Under the pieces are notes generated by a model. That model did no database searches, had not been told where the DNA came from, and saw only the letters and a list, made by a program, of their open reading frames with translations. Shown here piece by piece: positions 1 through 6,599 of a stretch of DNA of 7,039 bases (its first letter is position 1; every line of letters begins with the position of its first letter). Source of the DNA: JAJZRV01 sp027442615. Lineage in GTDB: Bacteria > Pseudomonadota > Gammaproteobacteria > Burkholderiales > Ferrovaceae. The position numbers and the translations under genes were made by a program. The stretch is from positions 1-7,039 of the forward strand of contig DAIBBI010000016.1 in assembly GCA_027442615.1 (NCBI GenBank), given 5' to 3'.

Positions 1-192
1 TCCGTCAAAATGACGAGGGAGGGTGTCTATCTGGTGGTGTGCCAGGTACACCGCACCATGGGCATGGTGGCTGTGGTGCAGGTGGGCAAGCCCACCAACC
101 TGGAAGAAGCCAAAAAAGCTGCAGCCGCAGAATCCGCGAAAATGCTCATCAACAAGGACCGTTTCGAAAAGGCACTGGCCATGGTGAAGTGA
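1..192 (+). CDS. Pseudoazurin (blue copper protein), C-terminal part only
   Basis: The reading frame is open from the first base of the window, so this is the last 63 residues of a gene that begins upstream. An internal ATG at 10 is not a credible start because the conserved fold extends before it. Seen: the loop VCQVHRTMGM carries Cys (codon 40-42), His (49-51) and Met (64-66) with Cys-x2-His-x4-Met spacing, the type I copper ligands of pseudoazurin; the fourth ligand, an N-terminal His, would lie outside the window. The preceding GVYLVVC strand, the following VAVVQVGKPTNLEEAK and the helical Ala/Lys-rich C-terminus also fit pseudoazurins rather than azurin or plastocyanin, which end soon after the Met ligand. 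Known role: a periplasmic one-electron carrier, often donating to copper nitrite reductase or nitrous oxide reductase. Whether this organism denitrifies cannot be told from here. No convincing terminator directly follows. Confidence 0.85.
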   Translation, partial: SVKMTREGVYLVVCQVHRTMGMVAVVQVGKPTNLEEAKKAAAAESAKMLINKDRFEKALAMVK

Positions 193-281
193 ATTTTCCG
201 GGGCGGCGGGGTCCTCGAGGGAAAACTTGACCGTCGTCAAGCAATAGGGGGAATTGTGACAGTCCGGCCCGCTGAAACACT
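193..281. other. Intergenic stretch after pseudoazurin, weak hairpins only
   Basis: Two small inverted repeats are visible: TTTTCC (194-199) with GGAAAA (220-225), and CTTGAC (226-231) with GTCAAG (236-241). Neither is followed by a T-tract, so I do not call a terminator. I see no gene in this stretch. Confidence 0.4.
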
Positions 282-309
282 TGTATTGAGAATAACTCTT
301 ATTTAGAAT
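282..309 (+). promoter_or_regulatory. Candidate promoter of the putative sRNA
   Basis: TAGAAT at 304-309 matches the sigma-70 -10 consensus at 5 of 6 positions. A weak -35 candidate, TTGTAT (282-287), lies 16 nt upstream, and the Fur-like box fills the spacer. Transcription would start near 316, at the foot of a hairpin arm. An alternative pairing is TTGAGA (286-291) with GATAAA (310-315) at 18 nt, but it would start near 322 and destroy the first hairpin, so I prefer the former. Confidence 0.5.
285..303 (+). promoter_or_regulatory. Probable Fur box (iron-responsive operator)
   Basis: The 19-nt sequence ATTGAGAATAACTCTTATT agrees at 16 of 19 positions with the common proteobacterial Fur operator form AATGAGAATAATTCTCATT. 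Further Fur-like hexamers continue downstream: TAGAAT at 304-309 and GATAAA at 310-315. The box lies directly upstream of, and partly between, plausible promoter elements, which is where Fur blocks RNA polymerase. The match is seen by eye; binding is inferred. No protein gene starts before an intrinsic terminator at 385-409, so the likely controlled product is the short RNA described next. Confidence 0.7.
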
Positions 310-315
310 GATAAA

Positions 316-409
316 TGGTCGCGGTCCCATCAGGACTTGCGACCATTTACCCCTCTTTAAAGCCTTTTTACCCTTTCAGGCTATCCCTTCTTTTGAAGGG
401 TTTTTTTTT
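316..409 (+). ncRNA. Putative Fur-controlled small regulatory RNA
   Basis: Between the Fur-like box and a strong intrinsic terminator lies a unit of about 94 nt with no credible reading frame. It shows three successive hairpins: (i) 312-322 paired with 339-349 (11 bp, TAAATGGTCGC with its complement) and an inner GTCC/GGAC helix (324-327 with 333-336) closing a 5-nt loop; a start near 316 keeps 7 bp of the outer stem; (ii) AGCCT 361-365 with AGGCT 378-382; (iii) the terminator stem 385-390 with 395-400 followed by nine T. The linker and loops are C/U-rich (CCCCTCTTT, CCCTTTC, CCCTTCTTTT), as in sRNAs that mask Shine-Dalgarno sequences. Size and control resemble RyhB/PrrF-type iron-sparing sRNAs by analogy only; I do not recognise the sequence as a named family. 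The alternative is a 3' untranslated region of the upstream cupredoxin gene, with the Fur match being chance. Confidence 0.6.
385..409 (+). terminator. Strong Rho-independent terminator
   Basis: A perfect 6-bp stem, CCCTTC (385-390) with GAAGGG (395-400), and a TTTT loop are followed at once by nine T residues (401-409). This is a canonical intrinsic terminator on the + strand. It ends the putative sRNA and also separates the cupredoxin unit from the downstream genes. Confidence 0.9.
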
Positions 410-485
410 GGTATCGTTGGCATGAGTGATCACGCGGGCTCATCATCTCACAATTCATTCATGCAAGAATAGACGCATTGCAGTT

Positions 486-502
486 GAAGGGGGTTGGCGT
501 TG
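486..502 (+). promoter_or_regulatory. Ribosome binding site deciding a TTG start
   Basis: GAAGGGGG (486-493) is a strong Shine-Dalgarno sequence. The TTG at 494 directly abuts it, leaving no spacer, whereas the in-frame TTG at 500 lies 6 nt downstream, a normal distance. The start at 500 is therefore preferred. Confidence 0.65.
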
Positions 503-991
503 AAGATCATTCACAAACAGACACTCTCGTACCATGAGGCCGAGGACCGGTTGCAACTGGTTTCTCAGGGCGAGGATGACGAAGTGCTGCTGCTCTGGTT
601 GACCCGGCGTCTTGCCGATCGCCTGGTGCCGGCCTTGTTTCAGCGCCTTGAAACCCCGGGTAACAGCGCTGTGCTCGCCTGGGAGCAGCAGCTTGCACGT
701 GCAGCCTTCGAGCCTTCAGAGCCTGTTACGGTGTCCAGCGACTCCCGGCAGTGTCTGTTGCAATCCATCGATATCGTACCGTTGCCGGAAGGGATTGAAC
801 TGGTGTTCAAGGCCTCCTTCTGCGAAGCGCGCTTTGCCATGGGCGGCGCGCTCTTGCGGCAGTGGTTGGGAATTCTCCACGGCTGGTACTTGCATGCAGG
901 TTGGGATACAGCCCATATCTGGCCAGCATGGTTTGAATCGGCAGAGCAGTCCACCGAGATAGAGGCTCCGGCTGGCGCTGTTTTTCATTGA
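500..991 (+). CDS. Uncharacterised protein, 163 aa, TTG start
   Basis: I do not recognise this family. The frame is open from a TTG at 500 (an alternative TTG lies at 494) to a TGA at 989-991. The preferred start follows a strong ribosome binding site. The predicted protein begins MKIIHKQTLSYHEAEDRLQL and has no signal peptide or transmembrane segment, so it should be cytoplasmic. It contains an amphipathic stretch, LLLWLTRRLADRLVPALFQR, near residues 31-50, a likely beta-rich middle, and an aromatic C-terminal part with several Trp (around GILHGWYLHAGW and IWPAWFE). Overlapping frames on both strands give less natural protein compositions and lack such a ribosome binding site. It lies between two terminator-like hairpins and is probably its own transcription unit just upstream of the secretion operon, so a link to adhesin export or its control is possible but only a neighbourhood guess. 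Confidence 0.7.
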   Translation: MKIIHKQTLSYHEAEDRLQLVSQGEDDEVLLLWLTRRLADRLVPALFQRLETPGNSAVLAWEQQLARAAFEPSEPVTVSSDSRQCLLQSIDIVPLPEGIELVFKASFCEARFAMGGALLRQWLGILHGWYLHAGWDTAHIWPAWFESAEQSTEIEAPAGAVFH

Positions 992-1009
992 TTTTTTTGT
1001 TCAAATGCT

Positions 1010-1045
1010 GCCGTTTTTCCTGAAAACGGCGCTTTTCTGTTGTTT
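1010..1045 (+). terminator. Probable intrinsic terminator after the 163-aa gene
   Basis: GCCGTTTT (1010-1017) pairs perfectly with AAAACGGC (1023-1030) around a 5-nt loop. The downstream stretch is T-rich but broken (GCTTTTCTGTTGTTTTT), so termination may be weaker than at 385-409. It lies 19 nt after the stop codon of the 163-aa gene and suggests that the secretion operon has its own promoter. Confidence 0.6.
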
Positions 1046-1164
1046 TTCTGCAATTTTCTCCATTTTGTACTGACTTTCCCTACAACTTTTAATGTATGAT
1101 CTAACCCATTGACTGCAATAAAGATTGGTTGATTTGGCGAGGATGATGATTTGGTTTTGAAGCG
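1046..1164 (+). promoter_or_regulatory. AT-rich promoter/leader region of the secretion operon
   Basis: This stretch is clearly more AT-rich than the flanking genes. TATGAT (1095-1100) matches the -10 consensus at 5 of 6 positions. The best -35 is CTGACT (1070-1075), with a long 19-nt spacer, so activator dependence is possible. A leader of about 60 nt would follow. The ribosome binding site before the ATG at 1165 is poor (only TGAAG close to the start). A better GCGAGG lies at 1137-1142, immediately before an out-of-frame ATGATG that opens a five-codon frame (Met-Met-Ile-Trp-Phe, stop at 1158-1160). I saw no riboswitch-like structure. Confidence 0.4.
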
Positions 1165-2883
1165 ATGCCGAAGCGACTCCTGATTTTAAGCCTCCTGGGA
1201 TTGGGGCTATCGGGGCCCCTTTCCGCCGCTGACGAGCTCCTGAAAGAGCTGGCGCAGAAGGCAATGGTCAATAATCCCGACGTATTGTCCCACTGGCATG
1301 ATTTCAAGGCCGCCACAAAAGAAATCAGCGTGGCGCGCGGGGGCTATTTCCCCAAGGTGGATCTTTCCAGCAACGCGGGCAACGAACAGCTCACCACGCC
1401 GCTGGCGCAGTTCCAGCCCATCAGTTCCAGCTTTTATCGTGACACCACCACCGTCACCCTCACGCAGATGCTCTACGATGGCTTCATCACACGAGATGAA
1501 GTGCGCCGACTCAATCATGTGCAGCTCAGCCGCTACTTCGAGTGGTCGGATGCCATGGAAAATTCGGCCCTCGAAATATCGCAGGCCTATTTCGATCTGA
1601 TGCGTCACAAGGCGCTCCACCGCCTCTCCGAAGATAACTTCATGTCGCATCGCGTGGTGTACGAGCAAATCCAGCTCAAGGTCAAAGCGGGCGTGGGGCG
1701 AGCAGTGGATCTGGAGCAGGTCAAGGGACGCCTTGCACTCAGCGAATCCAATCTGCTGACTGACAACGCCAATGTGCACGATATGAATGCCCGTATGTTG
1801 CGGCTCGTCAATGAAGAGCCCAGCAATGAAGGGTCTGCCAGGGACGCTACCGGCAGTCCTGACGAGATGGTGAAGCTGGTGCCCAAAAATGCAGCGGTCG
1901 CACAGCTGGCGTCGGCCATAGAAAACAACCCTGCGGTTCTGGCCGCGGTGGAGAGTGTCAAAGCAGCGCAATCTGATCTGGACGAGCGACGCGGCAAGTA
2001 TCAACCGCGCGTCGATCTGGTGTTGTCCCAATCGCGCGGGCAAAATGCGGGCGGTGTGTTGGGTGAAAACCGTGATGCCGTGGCCCAGGTGGTCATGAGC
2101 TGGAATCTTTTCAATGGCGGCTCGGATGCTGCACGTTCCGACCAATACATGGAACATCTCATGGCGGCACGTTCCAAGCGCGACAAGGTCTGTCGCGATG
2201 TGCGCCAGGCCGTGGACATGGCCTACCACGGTGTGTGGACCATGACCGAACAGCTGGGTTATCTCGAGCAGCGTCAGAAAGCCATCGAGAAGGCGCACTA
2301 TGCCTACAAGAAGCAGTTCGACCTGGGGCAACGTTCCTTGCTGGATCTGCTCGATTCCGAAAACGAACTCTTCCAGGCCAAGCGGGCGTACATCAACGCC
2401 GTCTACGATCGCGCCATCAACGTGTCCAAGATGCTGGCAGGTACGGGCAAGCTCGTCAGCACTCTGGGGCTGACCCGCCTCGATGCCGGGGATGTGGGTG
2501 ACGCACCGGTGGAGGGTGTCGAACGGCCCGATGCATGCCCCGCCGAAGTCTCCACCTTCATGCAGGATCGCAAGGATGAGTTGATCCAGAGCGCACTCGA
2601 ACAATTAAAGCCTATCAATGCCAGCACCATCGCCAACACGCCGGTGCCCAATATGACACCGCTGGAACCTGCGGCTGCGGCAACCTCATCAGCCCCAGAA
2701 ATCATCAAGGTGCCCGTTCCCAAGGCGGAAGCCAAAGCGACAGCAAAGCCAGCAGCCCAAGCCAAGCCCAAAGCCAAGGTTGAGGCCACAAAAAAGAAAC
2801 ACAAGAAGAAGCGCAAGCATAAAACCAGGCCGGACAGCGCCCAGCCCCCGACTGCCGGCAAAGCAGGCTCTGGTGTGAGATAA
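1165..2883 (+). CDS. lapE: TolC-family outer-membrane channel of a type I secretion system (LapE-like)
   Basis: This is the outer-membrane exit duct of a type I secretion system: trimers form a beta-barrel plus a periplasmic alpha-tunnel that docks on the adaptor. The 572-residue product starts with a signal peptide (basic MPKRLL, a Leu-rich core, likely cleavage after SAA at residue 22). Two tandem outer-membrane efflux repeats follow. The first begins near residue 37 (NNPDVLSHWHDFKAA, then GGYFPKVDL); the second begins near 254 (NNPAVLAAVESVKAA, then GKYQPRVDL) and ends with the family hallmark GQRSLLDLLDSENELFQAKR near 388-407. The only in-frame ATG close to the signal peptide is at 1165; an in-frame stop lies at 1147. 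Family members usually end around 450-490 residues. Here an extra tail follows, Ala/Pro/Thr-rich and then Lys/Ala-rich from about residue 513, including KKKHKKKRKHK (543-553). The tail would be periplasmic. The gene heads the operon; the exporter gene starts 11 nt downstream. Confidence 0.9.
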   Translation: MPKRLLILSLLGLGLSGPLSAADELLKELAQKAMVNNPDVLSHWHDFKAATKEISVARGGYFPKVDLSSNAGNEQLTTPLAQFQPISSSFYRDTTTVTLTQMLYDGFITRDEVRRLNHVQLSRYFEWSDAMENSALEISQAYFDLMRHKALHRLSEDNFMSHRVVYEQIQLKVKAGVGRAVDLEQVKGRLALSESNLLTDNANVHDMNARMLRLVNEEPSNEGSARDATGSPDEMVKLVPKNAAVAQLASAIENNPAVLAAVESVKAAQSDLDERRGKYQPRVDLVLSQSRGQNAGGVLGENRDAVAQVVMSWNLFNGGSDAARSDQYMEHLMAARSKRDKVCRDVRQAVDMAYHGVWTMTEQLGYLEQRQKAIEKAHYAYKKQFDLGQRSLLDLLDSENELFQAKRAYINAVYDRAINVSKMLAGTGKLVSTLGLTRLDAGDVGDAPVEGVERPDACPAEVSTFMQDRKDELIQSALEQLKPINASTIANTPVPNMTPLEPAAAATSSAPEIIKVPVPKAEAKATAKPAAQAKPKAKVEATKKKHKKKRKHKTRPDSAQPPTAGKAGSGVR

Positions 2884-2894
2884 TCAAAAATTTC

Positions 2895-5102
2895 ATGAAC
2901 GGTTCGCCCGAAAAATCTGTGTTCTCCCATGCCGAAGCCGGACCCTCGCTCCAGCACGGCCTGCGAGAAGACCTTCTGTTGCATGATCCCTTGCTGGATT
3001 GTCTGCTCGAGGTGGCGCGCATCCACGGACGGGCCAGTACGCGCGCAGCACTCGTGGCTGGCTTGCCCCTGCAAAATGGCCGTTTGACGCCAGCCCTGGT
3101 TTCCCGGGCGGCTAACAGGGCGGGGTTGAACTGCCGGGTGGTGCGCAAGGGGCTGAACAAGATCGAATCGGCGCAGCTGCCCGTCATTCTGCTGCTGGCG
3201 GGCAATGAGGCCTGTGTCCTGCTAGGCTGGAATGCAGAAGGGGACTCGGCCGAAGTGTTGCTGCCTGGAACCGGCCAGTCATCCATCTTCATACCAAGTG
3301 CCGAGCTTGCCGCACGCTATGCCAGCATTGCGATTTTACTGCACCCGCGTTTCAAATATGACCGGCGCATTCCACAGATTACCAAGCCGCGCGCCCAGCA
3401 CTGGTTCTGGGGTGTCATTGCGCAACAATGGCGCGTCTATCGGGACATCCTTGTTGCGGCCCTGCTGATCAACTTGTTCGCGCTGGCCCTGCCGCTGTTT
3501 TCCATGAATGTGTATGACCGCGTGGTCCCCAATTACGCGGTGGATACCTTGTGGGTACTGGCAGCCAGCGTGCTATTGTTGCTGGCGCTGGATTTTGTGT
3601 TGCGCATGATGCGCGGACATTTCATCGATCAGGCATCGGCCCGCATCGACCTGCAACTCTCCGCCGTGCTGATGGAGCGTGTGCTTGGCCTCAAGATGAC
3701 GGCGCGTCCCGAATCCGTGGGGGCTTTTGCAGCCACCATGAAGTCGTACGAAGTCGTCCGCGACTTCATTGCCTCGGCCACCGTGGCCACCCTGGTGGAC
3801 ATCCCCTTTGCGTTGCTGTTTTATGTGGCCATTGCCTGGATTGCCTGGCCTCTGGTGTTCATTCCCTCTCTGGGGTTTCTGCTGGTGGCCATTTATGTAT
3901 ATGCCGTGCAGCACAAGATGCATGAGCTTGCTGAAACCACATACAAAACGGGTGCCATGCGCAACGCTACCCTGGTGGAAAGCTTGTCGGCCATGGAAAC
4001 CATCAAGGCGCTGGGGGCTGAAAGCCATGTCCAGGCCAATTGGGAAAAATCCAGTGCGTTTCTGACCAAGGTTTCCAACCAGCAACGTGTGCTGTCGCTC
4101 TCGGCCACACAAAGCGTGCAAACCATGCAGCAGCTCGTCAACATTGCCGGGCTGGTGGCCGGTGTGTATCTGATTCACGAGAACATGCTGACGCAAGGCG
4201 GCATGATTGCCAGCACCATGCTGATGGGACGCGCCATGGCGCCGCTGGGACAACTGGCCGGGTTGCTGATTCAGTACCAGGGGGCCAGAACCTCGCTCGA
4301 ACCGCTCAACCGGTTGATGGAGTTGCCCATCGAGCGCCCCCCCGAATCCACATTTGTGCACCGTGCCGACTTGAGCGGCAAAATCGAATTTCGCGACGTC
4401 ACTTTCAAGTATCCCGGCAGCGATGCAGTCCTGAAACACGTTTCGTTCAAAATTGAACCGGGCGAGACCGTGATCTTGCTGGGCAAGGTGGGGTCAGGAA
4501 AGTCCACCATCCTCAAGATGCTGATGGGGTTGTATGAGCCGCAGTCAGGCTCCGTTCTGGTGGATGGCATCGACCTGCGCCAGATCGATCCGGCGGACCT
4601 GCGGCGCAACGTGGGCTATGTCAGCCAGGAATCCATCCTGTTCTATGGCACGCTTCGCGACAACATCGTTTTTGGCGCACCTTACGCCGATGATTCGTCC
4701 ATTCTCGCTGCTGCAGGCATTGCGGGCCTGCTCGAGATGGTCAACCGCCATCCGCGCGGCTTCGATATGCAGATCGGCGAACGCGGCGACACGCTCTCGG
4801 GCGGACAGCGTCAGGGAGTGGCCATTGCGCGGGCCTTTCTGACCGATCCGCCCCTGCTGTTCCTGGACGAACCTACCAGCGGCATGGACTACACCACCGA
4901 AAGTGAATTCAAGGTGCGACTGGGACGATTCGTCAAACGCTCCACTCCCGGAAAAACGTTGCTGATTTCCACGCACCGATCCAGCCTCGTGGATCTTGCA
5001 GACCGCATCATCGTGGTGGACCATGGTTGTATCGTGGCAGACGGCCCGCGTGAAAAGGTGGTTGCCGACTTGCAGGCAGGGCGCGTGGGGAGAGCAGGAT
5101 GA
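2895..5102 (+). CDS. lapB: Type I secretion ABC transporter (permease/ATPase) with C39-like domain, LapB-like
   Basis: The inner-membrane motor of the system couples ATP hydrolysis to export of an unfolded substrate with a C-terminal signal. Domains over 735 residues: a C39-like domain at about 28-155, a six-helix membrane domain at about 180-470, and an ATPase domain at about 490-735. The ATPase motifs are complete: Walker A GKVGSGKST (530-538), Q-loop Gln578, signature LSGGQ (634-638), Walker B LLFLDE ending Asp658-Glu659, and switch His694. In the C39-like part, Cys36 sits in the DC position of the peptidase motif, but the following Gly is Leu, the catalytic His position reads EACVLL instead of a His-containing strand, and the Asp-Pro motif is missing. 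It should therefore be non-proteolytic and substrate-binding, as known for HlyB and LapB. The start has no clear ribosome binding site, so translation is probably coupled to the channel gene. The stop overlaps the next start (ATGA). Confidence 0.92.
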   Translation: MNGSPEKSVFSHAEAGPSLQHGLREDLLLHDPLLDCLLEVARIHGRASTRAALVAGLPLQNGRLTPALVSRAANRAGLNCRVVRKGLNKIESAQLPVILLLAGNEACVLLGWNAEGDSAEVLLPGTGQSSIFIPSAELAARYASIAILLHPRFKYDRRIPQITKPRAQHWFWGVIAQQWRVYRDILVAALLINLFALALPLFSMNVYDRVVPNYAVDTLWVLAASVLLLLALDFVLRMMRGHFIDQASARIDLQLSAVLMERVLGLKMTARPESVGAFAATMKSYEVVRDFIASATVATLVDIPFALLFYVAIAWIAWPLVFIPSLGFLLVAIYVYAVQHKMHELAETTYKTGAMRNATLVESLSAMETIKALGAESHVQANWEKSSAFLTKVSNQQRVLSLSATQSVQTMQQLVNIAGLVAGVYLIHENMLTQGGMIASTMLMGRAMAPLGQLAGLLIQYQGARTSLEPLNRLMELPIERPPESTFVHRADLSGKIEFRDVTFKYPGSDAVLKHVSFKIEPGETVILLGKVGSGKSTILKMLMGLYEPQSGSVLVDGIDLRQIDPADLRRNVGYVSQESILFYGTLRDNIVFGAPYADDSSILAAAGIAGLLEMVNRHPRGFDMQIGERGDTLSGGQRQGVAIARAFLTDPPLLFLDEPTSGMDYTTESEFKVRLGRFVKRSTPGKTLLISTHRSSLVDLADRIIVVDHGCIVADGPREKVVADLQAGRVGRAG

Positions 5103-6595
5103 TTCGCCGGTGGCGGCTTTATCTCAAGCGTCGCGCGCGGCGCTTGCAGCAAGAGGTGGAACGTGGCGAGTTGCGTACTCCTGATGCTGTGCGTCCCTTG
5201 ACGGGTTGGGGAGCTCGTCGCCTGGAGGCTTCCCGCAACCGCCTGCAGCCCCTGCTCAACTGGATGCTCCGGCGCAACGAAAACAAGTTCGAAAATGCCG
5301 GTGCCGACGATTTCATGGCCAGCGCCGATTACGCCATCCTGACCCAGGAGCCGGCTCAGGCGCGTGTGCTGCTGAAAGTGTTGCTCTGGATGGTGGTGCT
5401 CTTCCTGGTATGGTCCATCATCACCAAGGTTAACGAAGTCACCCGCGGCGAGGGTAAGGTCATTCCCTTCAGTCAGGTGCAGATGATCCAGAACCTGGAT
5501 GGCGGCATTGTTTCGGAAATCCTCGTGCATGAAGGGGACGTGGTGCAGAAGGACCAGATCGTGATGCGCATCGATGATACCCGTTCTCTGTCCAGCCTGA
5601 AGGAAAGTCGCGCCCAGGTGCTGTCGCTGGAAGCCAAGGCGGCCCGGCTGCGCGCGCTGGCCGAAAACAGCAAGTTCATCATGCCCGACGAAGTGACCCA
5701 GGAAGACCCTGCCACTGCCGAAGAAGAGCGCCGCCTCTACGAGTCGCGCCGTTCCGAACTGGAAAACACCATTGCCATTGCACGCGGTCAGCTGGAACAG
5801 CGCCAGCATGAGCTGGCAGAACTGGAGGCCAAGCGCGACCAGGCAGCCAAGGCCTGGGAGCTTACGTACAAAGAACTGATGCTCACCAAACCCCTGTTGG
5901 CGGCAGGCGCGGTATCGGATGTGGATATCCTCAAGCTCGATCGTGACGTGGCCCGCTTCAAGGGCGACCGTGACATGGCCTCTGCCCAGATCCAGCGCGT
6001 CAAGGCGGCCATCATTGAGTCCACCGGCAAGGTGCGCGAGGTGGAGGACAGTTTTCGCAATGATGCGCGCAAAGAACTCGCCGAAACCCAGGCCAAGCTC
6101 AACAGCCTCAATGAGGCCAACGTGGGCCTGTCGGACAAGGTGTCCCACTCCATCATGCGCTCTCCCGTGCGGGGCACGGTCAAGCGCTTGCTGGTCAATA
6201 CGGTCGGTGGTGTGATCCGTCCGGGTGAAAATGTCATGGAAATCGTCCCGCTGGACGACAACCTGTTGCTGGAAGTGCGCGTGCAACCCAAGGACATTGG
6301 TTTCCTGCGTCCAGGCCTGCGGGCCATGGTGCGTTTTAACGCCTACGACTTTTCCATTTACGGCGGGTTGCAGGGCACCCTGGAATCCATCGGGGCGGAC
6401 ACCGTGGTGGACGACAAGGGCAACGCCTTTTATCTGGTGCGCGTCAAAACGGACAAGAATCGCCTGGGCAGAAACCTGCCCATCATTCCCGGCATGGTCG
6501 CCGAAGTGGATATCCAGACTGGCGAAAAATCCGTATTGAGTTATCTGCTCAAACCCGTACTCAGGGCCCGACAGCGCGCGCTGACCGAGCGATGA
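5099..6595 (+). CDS. lapC: HlyD-family periplasmic adaptor of type I secretion (LapC-like)
   Basis: This membrane-fusion protein bridges the ABC exporter and the outer-membrane channel. Over 498 residues: a basic, Arg-rich N-terminal segment (1-60, cytoplasmic), a conserved patch with DDFMASADYAILTQEP (70-85), one transmembrane helix at about 90-108 (LLKVLLWMVVLFLVWSII), the family motif EVTRGEGKVIP, then the half-lipoyl motif QNLDGGIVSEILVHEGD, a long charged coiled-coil hairpin (about 165-350), the second lipoyl half starting MRSPVRGTVKRLLVN (353-367), and a beta-barrel with VRVQPKDIGFLRPG and PGMVAEVDIQTGEKS near the end, finishing with a short amphipathic tail. The ATG overlaps the exporter stop by 4 nt and has its own ribosome binding site, GGGGAG (5087-5092), 6 nt upstream. 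The N-terminal segment before the conserved patch, about 70 residues, seems longer than usual, but no better internal start is evident. Confidence 0.92.
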   Translation: MIRRWRLYLKRRARRLQQEVERGELRTPDAVRPLTGWGARRLEASRNRLQPLLNWMLRRNENKFENAGADDFMASADYAILTQEPAQARVLLKVLLWMVVLFLVWSIITKVNEVTRGEGKVIPFSQVQMIQNLDGGIVSEILVHEGDVVQKDQIVMRIDDTRSLSSLKESRAQVLSLEAKAARLRALAENSKFIMPDEVTQEDPATAEEERRLYESRRSELENTIAIARGQLEQRQHELAELEAKRDQAAKAWELTYKELMLTKPLLAAGAVSDVDILKLDRDVARFKGDRDMASAQIQRVKAAIIESTGKVREVEDSFRNDARKELAETQAKLNSLNEANVGLSDKVSHSIMRSPVRGTVKRLLVNTVGGVIRPGENVMEIVPLDDNLLLEVRVQPKDIGFLRPGLRAMVRFNAYDFSIYGGLQGTLESIGADTVVDDKGNAFYLVRVKTDKNRLGRNLPIIPGMVAEVDIQTGEKSVLSYLLKPVLRARQRALTER

Positions 6596-6599
6596 CGCC

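Noticed and set aside
39..230. Short + strand frame overlapping the pseudoazurin end
   Set aside because: It is out of frame with the copper-ligand loop, and its Gly/Arg/Ser-rich product looks like a shadow.
194..241. Hairpins after pseudoazurin as its terminator
   Set aside because: The stems are only 6 bp and no T-tract follows on the + strand, so intrinsic termination is not supported.
417..446. TTGGCA (417-422) with CATCAT (441-446) as promoter of the 163-aa gene
   Set aside because: The -35 is good, but the -10 matches at only 4 of 6 positions with an 18-nt spacer. This is too weak to list as a feature, and the GG/GC spacing for a sigma-54 promoter does not fit.
1207..2604. Long open frame on the - strand (465 codons) opposite the channel gene
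   Set aside because: It lies wholly antisense to a clearly recognised TolC-family gene. Its product is a His/Leu/Gly-rich composition typical of shadow frames and shows no known motif.
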